A stretch of 64,000 nt of DNA from Flammeovirgaceae bacterium (GCA_021300095.1 JAJTHV010000088.1:1-64000); one strand, 5' to 3'; shown: positions 15,983 through 25,042, counted from the stretch's first letter. Program-made: numbers and translations. Notes: a model not told the origin generated them from the letters alone.

Positions 15983-16741
15983 TTACTGATCGATCCAGCT
16001 TTTAAATTCCGGTGTGCGTTCAGCCGAAATCACCACTTCTTCTGTTGTGGCAGGTACGAGATGAAGTTTGATTCTTCCTTTAAAATACGGATGGATTTCT
16101 GCGATGCTTTGAAAGGTAACGATGAACTGGCGGTTGGCCCGAAAGAAGATTTGCGGATCGAGCACTTCGATCAGCTCATCCAGCGGTTGATCCATGGGAA
16201 ATCGTTTTTGATCGGTAGTAACTGCGAAAGAAAGTTTGTTTTCACTGAAGAAGTAGGCAATCTTCTCTACAGGCACGGCTACAATCTTTTGCCCGATGCG
16301 AATCATAAACCGCGACTTGTATTGTTTTTGTGATGCCTGCAATTCTTTCGCCAGCGCCCGGTAGTCAATTTGATTGGCTGTTGGTTTCGTGCGACTTTTT
16401 ACTTTTTCGATCGCTGCCGCTAATTTTTCTATTTGAATAGGCTTCAGCAAGTAATCAATGCTGTTCACCTCAAACGCTTTGATAGCATATTGATCGTAAG
16501 CGGTAGTGAAAATGACAGGCACTTCTGTTTTTACATTTTGAAAGATGTCGAAGCACAATCCATCCAACAACCGGATGTCTGAAATGATCAGATCGGGATG
16601 CGGATTTGAACTCAACCATACGGTGCTTGCTTCAATGGATTTGAGATGACCCACTATTTCCAGTAAAGGATCGATAGTGCCCAGCAGTTGCTGCAATCGC
16701 TCAGCGGCTAAGGTTTCATCTTCAATCAGCAATACTTTCAT
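15983..16741 (-). CDS. LytTR family response regulator
   Basis: The 252 residues comprise a receiver domain (1-120) with acidic pocket EDE (7-9), phosphoacceptor Asp55 in IISDIRL, FTTAYD and Lys101 in LLKPI, followed by a LytTR DNA-binding domain (about 150-250: FMIRIGQKIVAVPVEKI, then FFRANRQFIV). LytTR domains bind phased direct repeats, and two such repeats flank this locus. It begins nine bases after the sensor kinase stop, so the pair is co-transcribed. Confidence 0.95.
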   Translation of the reverse strand: MKVLLIEDETLAAERLQQLLGTIDPLLEIVGHLKSIEASTVWLSSNPHPDLIISDIRLLDGLCFDIFQNVKTEVPVIFTTAYDQYAIKAFEVNSIDYLLKPIQIEKLAAAIEKVKSRTKPTANQIDYRALAKELQASQKQYKSRFMIRIGQKIVAVPVEKIAYFFSENKLSFAVTTDQKRFPMDQPLDELIEVLDPQIFFRANRQFIVTFQSIAEIHPYFKGRIKLHLVPATTEEVVISAERTPEFKSWIDQ

Positions 16742-16750
16742 TTTCTTCTT

Positions 16751-17764
16751 TTAGTAATAACCCACTTCCAGCAGTGGAATGTGGACCTCAAAGTAACTTT
16801 CGGTTTTACGGATTTCTACTTTCAGATCCGTAAAATGTGCATAGCGCTGTTCAATATTTTTGAGTCCGCTGCCGTGATTTTCGGATGGATCATTCGGTTT
16901 TGCAAACAAACTATTTCGCACCAGCAAATGGGTTTCGCTGGCTCCCACTTCGATGGTGAGCGGCCGCGCATCGGTAATCAAATTGTGTTTGATGGCGTTT
17001 TCGATCAGCATTTGTAGCGTGAGCGGTGGGATCATTTTATTTCGTGTATGCTTATCCAAATTAACGGTAAACCGGATGTGGTTTTCAAACCGAATATGGA
17101 TTAAATACATGTAACTCTCAATGAAGGAAAGCTCATTGTACACCGGAATCAGGTCATCGGATTTGGTGTTCAGCATCGTGCGATACACCTCGGCAAATTT
17201 GGCAATAAACTTTTTGGACGTGTCCGAATCTTTATCAATCAGCGAAGAGAGGATATTCAGGTTGTTGAAAAGAAAGTGTGGGTCGAGGTGGTTTTTGAGC
17301 GAATCCAATTGTGCTCGCATTGATTCTTTTTGGCTTTTTGCAGCTTCCAGTTCAGAAGTGCGCCAGTGACGGAGGAAGTGCAAACTGAAATACAATGAAA
17401 AGGCAGGAATAAAAATGGCGGCACCCCACACATTCATCACAGTAAATTGTTCACGCGTAGGCGGGTCGTCTGTTAAAAAAACTTTGATGGCATAATAAAT
17501 TCCATTGACCAGCAACAGTAAATACGCAAGTCCCAACACGAGCTGAATGAAGAAACGCCAATTTCCATATTTGCTCCACGGTAAAATTTTATCTAGGCGT
17601 AATGTCAATTGACGATTTCCGAACCAAAGCAACAGCGCAATCACAATCAGCCAACCCGTAGTGAAATAGAAAATGGGCCCCGGCTCTACAAAAAACCAAA
17701 CAACAGCCATCACCAATAGCCCGATGCCTGCAATAACTCCAATGCGGATGAATGATTTTTTCAC
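16751..17764 (-). CDS. LytS/YehU-type sensor histidine kinase
   Basis: This 337-residue kinase has four membrane helices in the first 130 residues, a short coiled linker, then a His_kinase domain with the phosphoacceptor in LDPHFLFNNLN (His163), the N box MLIENAIKHN and the G box HGSGLKNIEQRY. Little of it lies outside the membrane, so the signal is probably sensed in the bilayer or passed from a partner, perhaps one of the flanking secreted proteins. The start codon is GTG at 17764; no nearer ATG fits. It lies nine bases after secreted protein B and nine before the response regulator. Confidence 0.93.
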   Translation of the reverse strand: MKKSFIRIGVIAGIGLLVMAVVWFFVEPGPIFYFTTGWLIVIALLLWFGNRQLTLRLDKILPWSKYGNWRFFIQLVLGLAYLLLLVNGIYYAIKVFLTDDPPTREQFTVMNVWGAAIFIPAFSLYFSLHFLRHWRTSELEAAKSQKESMRAQLDSLKNHLDPHFLFNNLNILSSLIDKDSDTSKKFIAKFAEVYRTMLNTKSDDLIPVYNELSFIESYMYLIHIRFENHIRFTVNLDKHTRNKMIPPLTLQMLIENAIKHNLITDARPLTIEVGASETHLLVRNSLFAKPNDPSENHGSGLKNIEQRYAHFTDLKVEIRKTESYFEVHIPLLEVGYY

Positions 17765-17773
17765 ACCGTAAGA

Positions 17774-19012
17774 TTACTTGAAAATAATCTCATTTACTTT
17801 TCTCCATGCTATATGCACCGGATCTTTTTTACCTGCACGGAAAAGCAAAATACCACTGTTGTCTTCCGATACATCGCGCATGCCGCCTAACAACAACCGC
17901 TGACCGGATTTTAATTCTATTTCTGAGTAATCGAAATTTTTTGGTGTAATGCGGGCAATTAATCGAATGGGAATCTGATACTCAATATCATTTTCTTTTC
18001 CTTCAATCATTTCGAAATCCAACGCTTCATCTACGTCATAGATAATTCTTCCAGACATTTCGCCACCGTCAACCAGCGAAACAGTCGCTTCCATGGGCAC
18101 GGGTGCCGGAAAATTACTGTAGGCTTGTCCTGTGCCGGGAGGAGGCGAGAATGTAATTTTTCGAAAAGCCTTCCATGAAAACTTGATAACACCAAATTCG
18201 GGGCTGATCACCCACACACCGCGGTTGCCACTGTCCACATCATTCGAATCGTCTAGAAATTGGGTGCGGCCTGAGCGTAAGGTTACATCGCAGCCGTCAT
18301 CTCTTTTTTCGATGGCTGATATCTCAGAGAATTTAATGGAGACATCACCATCGCGGGTATCGCCATCCAGTTTGTCGGATGAAAGGCGCTCATCATTATC
18401 CCACACGATGTAGCCGGTATAACTTTCTCTGCGTCCGCCCTGCACGGTGCCATACAAAGGTTGGCCAAACACCTGATCTAATTTTGCAGGCGTATTTAAA
18501 AACTCAATGCGCTGAATGCGATCCCAATTGATATTGATGGTGCCAAGCTCTTCATCCAGAATTTGTACTTTACTTCCAAGGTCGTTGTAGCCTTCTCCAT
18601 CTACACGCATCTCGCCACCATTCTTAAGCTTCAAGGTGATGTCATCTTCATTACCAACAATGATTTCTTTCAGGTTTCCAAATTGGCAGGTAAACTGATG
18701 AATACTTCCTTTGTTTTGCCAGATGCTTTCAAATGACCAATCGTAATTCGACCACCACTCTTTGTTTTCTTTTTCTTTGGGGATCAGTTTGGCGTAATCG
18801 TTATCGCGTTTAGCTGCGTTGAACATGTCTGTCCAGAAAACTTCTTCACCACCCCACCTAATCGGTCCTATGTACGTGGCGCGGTCGGTATATACTTTGG
18901 CATACATGTATCCTTCGTGTGACTGTGCAGGTGCAACGGTGGCCATCGCCAGAAAGGCAACGATCAATCCGATCACTACAACTACGGTTTTAAAAATGCT
19001 TTTTGATTCCAT
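17774..19012 (-). CDS. Secreted triple-repeat protein B of the LytTR locus
   Basis: The ATG at 19012 gives a signal peptide or N-terminal anchor (MESKSIFKTVVVVIGLIVAF); the frame's earlier TTG is not needed. The 412-residue protein aligns along its length with secreted protein A: GPIRWGGEEVFWTDMFNAAK, GYIVWDNDERLSSDKLDGD, then repeated LKSG and DVDSGNRGV/DVSEDNSGI units, making three beta-rich repeats. It is the first gene of the operon with the kinase and regulator. Family and function are unknown; a surface or periplasmic role tied to the sensor is inferred. A perfect -7 element and a phased repeat lie upstream. Confidence 0.75.
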   Translation of the reverse strand: MESKSIFKTVVVVIGLIVAFLAMATVAPAQSHEGYMYAKVYTDRATYIGPIRWGGEEVFWTDMFNAAKRDNDYAKLIPKEKENKEWWSNYDWSFESIWQNKGSIHQFTCQFGNLKEIIVGNEDDITLKLKNGGEMRVDGEGYNDLGSKVQILDEELGTININWDRIQRIEFLNTPAKLDQVFGQPLYGTVQGGRRESYTGYIVWDNDERLSSDKLDGDTRDGDVSIKFSEISAIEKRDDGCDVTLRSGRTQFLDDSNDVDSGNRGVWVISPEFGVIKFSWKAFRKITFSPPPGTGQAYSNFPAPVPMEATVSLVDGGEMSGRIIYDVDEALDFEMIEGKENDIEYQIPIRLIARITPKNFDYSEIELKSGQRLLLGGMRDVSEDNSGILLFRAGKKDPVHIAWRKVNEIIFK

Positions 19013-19064
19013 GCTTGCGTATACGCGTTCGATGCCCAAAGTTGATAAAGATTAGGGCTATGGC

Positions 19065-19072
19065 CAAAGATA
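19065..19072 (-). promoter_or_regulatory. -7 element of the LytTR operon
   Basis: TATCTTTG matches TANNTTTG exactly. No -33 TTTG sits at the right distance; the phased repeat occupies that place instead, as expected for an activator-dependent promoter. Confidence 0.55.
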
Positions 19073-19078
19073 GCCAAC

Positions 19079-19109
19079 CTGAATCGGGCGATAATTGCGC
19101 TGAATCGGG
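19079..19109 (-). promoter_or_regulatory. Putative LytTR operator, perfect phased direct repeat
   Basis: CCCGATTCAG occurs twice on the minus strand (19109-19100 and 19088-19079) with a period of exactly 21 bases. It begins six bases upstream of the -7 element and 67 bases upstream of the secreted protein B start. Confidence 0.65.
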
Positions 19110-19110
19110 A

Positions 19111-19992
19111 TCACTCCACCTTCCTCCACAAAGGCCGAGTCAGGCAAGTGGGGCCTCCGCCTCCTTTGTAACTTATTTCGGTGCCATCGTATTCCAGCAC
19201 CGTACAACTGGCTTGTTGCAGTCGCTCTTTCGTAAGATCATTTCCCTTCACCATGAGGCAATGTCGCGGGGCAATGGCCAACACGTTGCAGCCCATGGAT
19301 TCAAACTCGGCATCGGGTACTTCAATTAACTGATAGCCACGAGCAATCAAATCTTCGCGAAACACAATCGGCATGAGCGGAGAGTAAACCACCGCTAAAT
19401 CTTTATCTACCGGACTGAAGATGGACATGAGGTGAAAAACATCAGATGAACCTTTGTAGTGCGGAAGTTGAACTTCCACCACGCTTACGCCACATGGCGC
19501 AAGTAAGGCACGCATTTGACGAATTCCTTCAGCATTGGTCCGATACGTTCTTCCGATTGCCAGCGTATTTTGGTCTAGCCACGCCACATCGCCACCTTCT
19601 ACCGTGCCGGGCGATTCTATTTTTCCTAAGACAGGGATGCCGGCTTTTTCATAGACTTTCAATGCAGCCGAGGGCTCGTTCAAGCGTCCGGCTTTTCCCA
19701 TTCGGCAAATGATGATTCCTTTGTCGGTGGCGATACTGGCATCGCGACAATACATGCTGTCCATTGTTACGGTAGCATCCGCTTCAAAATGATGAATATC
19801 AGGATTGGTAGTGCGCAATAATTTTTCGAAGTGATGGTATTCATTTTGAGCTTCCTGAAAATCAGGCTCGCTTAAGAAGTTGAGCTCTTGCCATTGCTGG
19901 CGAATGGTGGTGGCATCAACAAAAGCATCGGCTGCTTTTTTGATAAACACACTTTGAAGTGTTCCGTATTCGGATTGACAGGTGAGGTTCAT
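19111..19992 (-). CDS. Amidinotransferase-fold hydrolase (dimethylargininase-like)
   Basis: The 293 residues fit the guanidine-modifying enzyme superfamily: YCRDASI, MGKAGR, EGGDVAWL, the catalytic histidine in SDVFHLMS, and the nucleophile in GGPTCLTRPL near the C-terminus. Dimethylargininase (citrulline from methylated arginine) and arginine deiminase-like activity are the closest options; substrate cannot be set from sequence. It follows an APC-family transporter by 52 bases on the same strand, suggesting uptake and breakdown of an arginine derivative. Its stop abuts the LytTR operator of the next operon. Confidence 0.85.
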   Translation of the reverse strand: MNLTCQSEYGTLQSVFIKKAADAFVDATTIRQQWQELNFLSEPDFQEAQNEYHHFEKLLRTTNPDIHHFEADATVTMDSMYCRDASIATDKGIIICRMGKAGRLNEPSAALKVYEKAGIPVLGKIESPGTVEGGDVAWLDQNTLAIGRTYRTNAEGIRQMRALLAPCGVSVVEVQLPHYKGSSDVFHLMSIFSPVDKDLAVVYSPLMPIVFREDLIARGYQLIEVPDAEFESMGCNVLAIAPRHCLMVKGNDLTKERLQQASCTVLEYDGTEISYKGGGGPTCLTRPLWRKVE

Positions 19993-20044
19993 GTCTTAAA
20001 AAATTTAATCTCAAATTATTAGATCAATAGTATTAATTCCTAAA

Positions 20045-21349
20045 TCACTCCCGATTCGCCTTCACCTTACTCCATCCATACAACGGCACACCGATCATCA
20101 GGAGCATAAAACCCCAATAGACGGACTCTTGCCCCGAGCCGGCAACGGCCCAAAGCGAATAGGCAAAAGCGAGAATAGCAATCGTAATTTTAATGCCGTT
20201 GTTCCACTTTAAGTTATTTGACTTTACAGCCAATACAACATATGCTACGGCTGAAAATAGATATGGCACTAGCACCGTCATGGTAGATAGCAAAATGATG
20301 AATTGGTAGGTGTTGGCGAGACTTTGATGGAAGTTCATCAACAGCAATGCAGAGATGAGTACACTGGAGCCAACGATACTCACCACAGGCGAACCTGCTT
20401 TGTTTTCTTTTTTAAAGATGGCCGGAAACACTTTGTCCATAGCGGCAGCCGCAGGAATCTGTCCTTGCATGATGATGTACCCATTCAACGCTCCAAACGT
20501 AGACATCACCGCACCGGCAGCCACTAAATAACGTGCCCAGTCGCCCCACATGCTGGCAGCTGCATCGGCAAAGGGTGCTTGCGAGGTTTTGAGTACAGAA
20601 GGAGGCAGCACGCCCATGATCACTACGGTGCCTACAATGTAAAGAGCGGTTACAGCGAGTGTACCGTAAAGTGTTGCACGCGGAATAGTTTTCTCCGGAT
20701 TTTCGACATGCCCCGATGGAATCGTAGCGCACTCTAACCCTAAAAAGGCAAACAATGTAAGCGTAGCCGTTGCTGTGATGGCGCTGAAGTCGGACGTGCC
20801 GCTGCTGTTGAACGGATAATAATTTTCAGTTTGGATAAAAGAGAATCCGCCAACAGTGACGAGTAAGAGCGGAGCAATTTTTAATACGGTGGTGATAATT
20901 TGTACCACGCCTGCATCGCGCAGTCCGCGCGTGTTGATCCATGTCAAAAACCAAATGGCGCCCAGACCAATGGCCACAGCCAGTGGTGCATTCGTACTAA
21001 CAGCCGGCACAAATACGGAGAGGTAGCTGATGAAAGCAACGGCAATGGCCGCGTTCGTACTCCATACAGAAATCCAATAGCCCCAGGCCACTAAAAAACC
21101 GGCAAAATCACCCAACCCTTCGCGGGAATACGCATAAGGTCCACCATTCGCAACGGGCATGAGTTGGCTCAACCAACTGTACACTAGAGCCAGGCAGATA
21201 GCTCCGAATCCGGAGAAGACCCAGCCCACCAAACTGATGCTGCCATAGGAAGAAAGCGTAGCCGGCAGCATAAACATGGCGGAGGCAATCATGTTGCCCA
21301 TGACCAGTGAAGTGCTCGTCCAGATACCGATTTTTTTTGGTTCGCCCAT
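20045..21349 (-). CDS. APC family amino acid permease/antiporter (AdiC-like)
   Basis: This 434-residue protein has about 12 membrane helices, with the APC signature at the start (TSLVMGNMIASAMFMLPATL), where GNMIxxxxF contains the substrate-contacting unwound helix. The APC-type NPEKTIPRA loop follows the sixth helix. It resembles arginine/agmatine or basic amino-acid antiporters. It precedes an arginine-modifying enzyme gene and probably brings in its substrate or exchanges product. A perfect -7 element lies about 30 bases upstream. Confidence 0.9.
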   Translation of the reverse strand: MGEPKKIGIWTSTSLVMGNMIASAMFMLPATLSSYGSISLVGWVFSGFGAICLALVYSWLSQLMPVANGGPYAYSREGLGDFAGFLVAWGYWISVWSTNAAIAVAFISYLSVFVPAVSTNAPLAVAIGLGAIWFLTWINTRGLRDAGVVQIITTVLKIAPLLLVTVGGFSFIQTENYYPFNSSGTSDFSAITATATLTLFAFLGLECATIPSGHVENPEKTIPRATLYGTLAVTALYIVGTVVIMGVLPPSVLKTSQAPFADAAASMWGDWARYLVAAGAVMSTFGALNGYIIMQGQIPAAAAMDKVFPAIFKKENKAGSPVVSIVGSSVLISALLLMNFHQSLANTYQFIILLSTMTVLVPYLFSAVAYVVLAVKSNNLKWNNGIKITIAILAFAYSLWAVAGSGQESVYWGFMLLMIGVPLYGWSKVKANRE

Positions 21350-21380
21350 TGTTCAAGCAACGAAATAGAACGGGCAAATG

Positions 21381-21388
21381 CAAATCTA
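21381..21388 (-). promoter_or_regulatory. -7 element before the permease
   Basis: TAGATTTG matches TANNTTTG on the minus strand, 31 bases before the permease ATG. No clear -33 element accompanies it. Confidence 0.35.
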
Positions 21389-21399
21389 TCTTGATATTC

Positions 21400-23274
21400 T
21401 TAGCGACAGTATTGGCACCAATATTTTCGTAGCTCCTCGTGCTCCAGCAGTTGCATACTTGCTCCGCCAGAGTCAATGGGTAAGTAAAATGTACAGTATC
21501 GAACTCGATTTAAGTTAACGGCATTTAAAGTAGCATTGATAAAGCTCTCCTCTTCATAGGTACTTGAATCGTAGAATAAGAGATTGATATAATAGAAGAG
21601 CAGGTCTTCATCCACATCGATTGCGCCAATACGTGGTTTAACAATTTCGTAAGCCCATTTCCTATGCGAATGATAGGAATAGTATTTTGCCAAAGAATAA
21701 ATCTCCTCATCGGTTGGTTCAATCAAATCATACAGATCGCGAATCTCTTCCATCACGGAGTCTTTTGCATCGTATTGAAAATTATCCAAATACTCGTCTG
21801 ATTTAAGAATGTGATGATTGATCTCCATTCTTCGCACAAGCGATTTGTCAATCCCCATTTTAAGTAGAGCATTAATTTCATCTATCAGTTCTTTACCTTT
21901 TAGCATCTCTTTGTTCCAAATCCCCAACTCAAGTTTTAATGCACAAATATTATAGTTGACTTTTGCGTTTTTTGGATCAAGCGCACGCATCTCCAAGAAT
22001 TGGTCAAGAGCCTCCCACTTACCAACTAGTTCGTACAAAAGAAGATAGACTTCACGGTCATTTGCCAATGATAAATATTCTTTTGATTTCGGAACTTCCA
22101 TTTTATCCAGATACTCTAACGGTAGTTTTTCTTGCCTAATTCGTTCGATGACTTCGCGCTGAATGGATTTTGCCTCGGAAAACTTTCTGGAGGCCAACGC
22201 TTTTTTGAACGATTGAAAGAATTCGTCATTCGTGAATGTATTTTGGATTGGTTTGGGAAGCAAATAAAGAACGGCCACTGATTTCCGTTCGGTTGCTAAA
22301 AGTGGTTCTAGTTTTTTAGCTAGAGCAAGGTTTGTCAATTGCTTTTTTATTTCACCTTTAGATAAGTTCTTTAAAAATTCAAATTCTGTACCCTTAATGG
22401 AGGCGAAAAACTCAAGCCAGTTTTCAGCTGCCAACACACTTGATCGGTCTATACTCGATTGGTAGGGACGCAAAAAAGCAATCATGGCGTCTCCTCGTTT
22501 TTTCATCAGATCCATGTTAATTTTCTCAGCGCCTTCAATGGATGAGTAAGCCCGAACTTCAACTTTTTGAATCGTGAATTTTTTTAGATTGAGCGAATCA
22601 CTTGCACTTTTTAATTCAGAAACACTGTAGGTGCTCGTTCCTTTTTTGAAAGGAATTACGATTTCTACTTTTTTGGAATAAGTAAAGTTTTCTATCGAGT
22701 CATTTCTGAATGCGCTGGACTTGATTAGGGTATCGGCAAAAAGTCCCATCGGTAGCAAATCCCAATCAGAGCGGACAATATTAACAAAATGAGTGTAGAA
22801 GCAAATCTTGTTTCTGGTAACGATGATCAGGTTTTCTTCAAATGTTTTATCTTTTAAAGAAGCTGGTAGCGTGCCAATTTTACTATAAATGTCTTTTTCT
22901 GATTCGTTGTTGGCCAGTAGCTTTTTCTTGTAAACAGGAGGTATGATAATTCCTTGATACACCGTTTTCTTATTCTCCGGAGGTTGATTGCAGTTATAGC
23001 GGTCTTCACTAATAAAATCGGCAGTAACTCCCGTATCATCGTTCGCAAAGAGTTTATGGAACCACTCAATGTTGTTCATGGAAAAGTAGATATCACCATT
23101 TGATTTTGTGTGGATTCCGAAAAGCACCTCTTTGGGCATTTTGTCAATTAAAGCCTTACATGAAGCACACTCGCTATCCTCACGGCCATCGATCAGCGGA
23201 ATTGCTTTTTGTGCGATTAGCTGAGAGCTAACTAGTAAAAGTGAGAGAAGAACACACAACCGGTATAAAATCAT
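21400..23274 (-). CDS. Secreted protein with OmpA-like segment and terminal CxxC motifs
   Basis: The 624 residues begin with a signal peptide (to about residue 21) followed by CASC (36-39) and end with CQYC (620-623). Residues 240-290 hold an OmpA-like peptidoglycan-binding segment (VEVRAYSSIEGAEKINMDL, then KRGDAMIAFL). The rest is helical and may include TPR-like units (about 400-560). Paired cysteine motifs at both ends suggest disulphides, metal binding or both. I know no named family. It probably sits in the periplasm, tethered to the cell wall. Confidence 0.65.
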   Translation of the reverse strand: MILYRLCVLLSLLLVSSQLIAQKAIPLIDGREDSECASCKALIDKMPKEVLFGIHTKSNGDIYFSMNNIEWFHKLFANDDTGVTADFISEDRYNCNQPPENKKTVYQGIIIPPVYKKKLLANNESEKDIYSKIGTLPASLKDKTFEENLIIVTRNKICFYTHFVNIVRSDWDLLPMGLFADTLIKSSAFRNDSIENFTYSKKVEIVIPFKKGTSTYSVSELKSASDSLNLKKFTIQKVEVRAYSSIEGAEKINMDLMKKRGDAMIAFLRPYQSSIDRSSVLAAENWLEFFASIKGTEFEFLKNLSKGEIKKQLTNLALAKKLEPLLATERKSVAVLYLLPKPIQNTFTNDEFFQSFKKALASRKFSEAKSIQREVIERIRQEKLPLEYLDKMEVPKSKEYLSLANDREVYLLLYELVGKWEALDQFLEMRALDPKNAKVNYNICALKLELGIWNKEMLKGKELIDEINALLKMGIDKSLVRRMEINHHILKSDEYLDNFQYDAKDSVMEEIRDLYDLIEPTDEEIYSLAKYYSYHSHRKWAYEIVKPRIGAIDVDEDLLFYYINLLFYDSSTYEEESFINATLNAVNLNRVRYCTFYLPIDSGGASMQLLEHEELRKYWCQYCR

Positions 23275-23467
23275 ATTTGAAATAAAAGCCTAAATAACCT
23301 CTGCCAGAAACTTAAATCCAAACAGCAACTTTTAGTCACTTTCAGGTAAGAACTTTCAAGGTAGTGGCAATTTATGTTAGAGGTTTTGAACACATGACGA
23401 TTGTGAATTATCAAAGTGGAGCTAAATATTGTTCACTTTCGTCCAGTAAATGTGTTCATTATGATAC

Positions 23468-23503
23468 AATCGCTTATCAGGCGAACGCTAAATCAAAGCG
23501 ATT
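23468..23503. repeat. Imperfect hairpin upstream of the small membrane gene
   Basis: AATCGCTT and AAGCGATT pair around a 20-base loop and are followed by GGGGCTTTTTT. It could be a weak terminator or leader structure in the 284-base gap between divergent genes (23275-23558), in which I see nothing else. Confidence 0.25.
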
Positions 23504-23558
23504 TGGGGCTTTTTTAATTGAGAATGATTTTTGATGGATTGGCATCAAACGTTTCATT

Positions 23559-23891
23559 ATGAGCCGCTCCACATCAACCTCTACCACCTTAGCTACCATC
23601 ATTGTATTAGTCGTCACTTTTCCTATCTGGTTTTCCATAGGTGCCGGACTGTTTGGTGCGGCCGTTGGAATCATCGGTGTATTGTTTGGGGTTCTGGTGG
23701 CCATCCTCGGAATTTGTTTTGCGATCATAGCCGTGCCTTTCAAACTACTTTTTGGCTGGGGCGATGATTGGGGTTGGCACTCCGACATTGACTTGCCTTT
23801 TTTTCATACCAACAATGGCTTTCTGGTTTTAATTCTGGTGGCCGTTGTGATTGTTCTAATTCAAAAAAGAAAATCTCCAGTGAGAAGATAG
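23559..23891 (+). CDS. Small membrane protein
   Basis: This 110-residue protein has two or three hydrophobic stretches rich in Gly, Val and Ile (about 12-55, then 87-103), joined by a tryptophan/aspartate/histidine-rich loop (FGWGDDWGWHSDID). It ends in a basic tail. I recognise no family. It is a lone plus-strand gene between divergent and convergent neighbours. Confidence 0.65.
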   Translation: MSRSTSTSTTLATIIVLVVTFPIWFSIGAGLFGAAVGIIGVLFGVLVAILGICFAIIAVPFKLLFGWGDDWGWHSDIDLPFFHTNNGFLVLILVAVVIVLIQKRKSPVRR

Positions 23892-23912
23892 TCCGATTTT
23901 GTTTCTGACTCC

Positions 23913-23950
23913 TTTGTGAATTCGTGCCTTCGTGGCACAAAGAATTCACG
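23913..23950. repeat. Hairpin-forming dispersed repeat, terminator position
   Basis: GTGAATTC and GAATTCAC (23917-23924 and 23943-23950) enclose a second stem GTGCC/GGCAC with a TTCGT loop. It separates two convergent genes and may end both transcripts. The first 25 bases (23913-23937) match 29219-29243 on the other strand at 19 of 25 positions, so this looks like one copy of a dispersed family. Confidence 0.5.
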
Positions 23951-23952
23951 TT

Positions 23953-24942
23953 TTAGTTAATCTTCTGATTGATTTTATACGCCTGAATGTGATTGCGCAA
24001 TGCATCTTGCCAGGTAAGATCTGCGTCCCACTTATTGCCCAAGAATACGTTGCCATATTCAATGTTTTTAAAATAGAATTTATAGATCACCTGATCGGAT
24101 GGGATCGTTTTAATCTGAATTTCGTTGTTGACAAAGACAGCGGATGGTAACGAACGCGCCACTTGAGTGACGTCATATCCTAAAATTTCCTTGGCCACAA
24201 TTACGCGGGCATGGGCAAAGCGTAAGATCGTGCGAAAGCCTTTTGTATAAAGCGATTCTTCGGTGGCATCCGCATCTACCAATTCATATTTCAACGGAAA
24301 GTTTGCTTTCAGATAAGCTTCCAACTCAGCATCATCAGCAGGATTGCCAAACTTCGGAATGGCTGTTTTAAATGATTTTACTTCCACAGAAAAACTTTCA
24401 TTGATTCGGCCGGTGAAGGGTTTGATGGTTATATCCATCTCCGGTAAATCGTTGATCAGAAAATTTTGCTTTTTCAAATTACTTACGGCAAACCGATAAA
24501 TCGTTCGAAGCAATTCATTCAAGGAAGCATTCTCTTGTTTCCACGCGGCACTGTTGGCATCTACCAAATCTTTTTTCCCATTGAAAGGGCAGAATATGAG
24601 TCGGTAACCTTTTTCGTCTTTTTGAAACAAAATCAAAAACTTGATGCCCCGGTTAGCCAAATACGAAGCATACGCTTTCCGCACATCATGGCCAGCCAGC
24701 ATGCGATTGATATCAAAATAGGCTACTGCATCAATTCCGGATTGTTGAAAATAGCTCTGGCACTCATCCAAATCTTTTTGGGGTATGGAACTTTGAAACA
24801 ACACAACCGATCGTGTAGCGAGTAACTCAGTAGGAATAGCAGAAGAGAAAGTGAGCCGAGTCACCAATTCATTTTCTTCTAAAGACTGAGCAAAAGCCGG
24901 GGTTCCGAATAAAACAACAAACAAAAAAGAAAGGTACCGCAC
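23953..24942 (-). CDS. Secreted protein of unknown function
   Basis: A GTG at 24942 gives a signal peptide (V/MRYLSFLFVVLFGTPAFAQ) and a 329-residue protein. A Rossmann-like alternation near residues 45-110 (ATRSVVLFQSS, DAVAYFDINRML, GIKFLILFQ) is followed by a mixed C-terminal half. I recognise no family. It is convergent with the small membrane gene and probably monocistronic. Confidence 0.6.
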   Translation of the reverse strand: MRYLSFLFVVLFGTPAFAQSLEENELVTRLTFSSAIPTELLATRSVVLFQSSIPQKDLDECQSYFQQSGIDAVAYFDINRMLAGHDVRKAYASYLANRGIKFLILFQKDEKGYRLIFCPFNGKKDLVDANSAAWKQENASLNELLRTIYRFAVSNLKKQNFLINDLPEMDITIKPFTGRINESFSVEVKSFKTAIPKFGNPADDAELEAYLKANFPLKYELVDADATEESLYTKGFRTILRFAHARVIVAKEILGYDVTQVARSLPSAVFVNNEIQIKTIPSDQVIYKFYFKNIEYGNVFLGNKWDADLTWQDALRNHIQAYKINQKIN

Positions 24943-25042
24943 GAATTTTATTTAACAGTGTAATCGAACGCAATATAGCGAGTAGTATTGTTCTAAATCT
25001 AGTTTCTGTTAATAGACAAATTGATTTTACTTTTAATCTTTT

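Noticed and set aside
23275-23558. Small RNA or CRISPR-like element in the 284-base gap
   Set aside because: No repeats with regular spacing and no convincing promoter-terminator pair; only a weak hairpin is visible.
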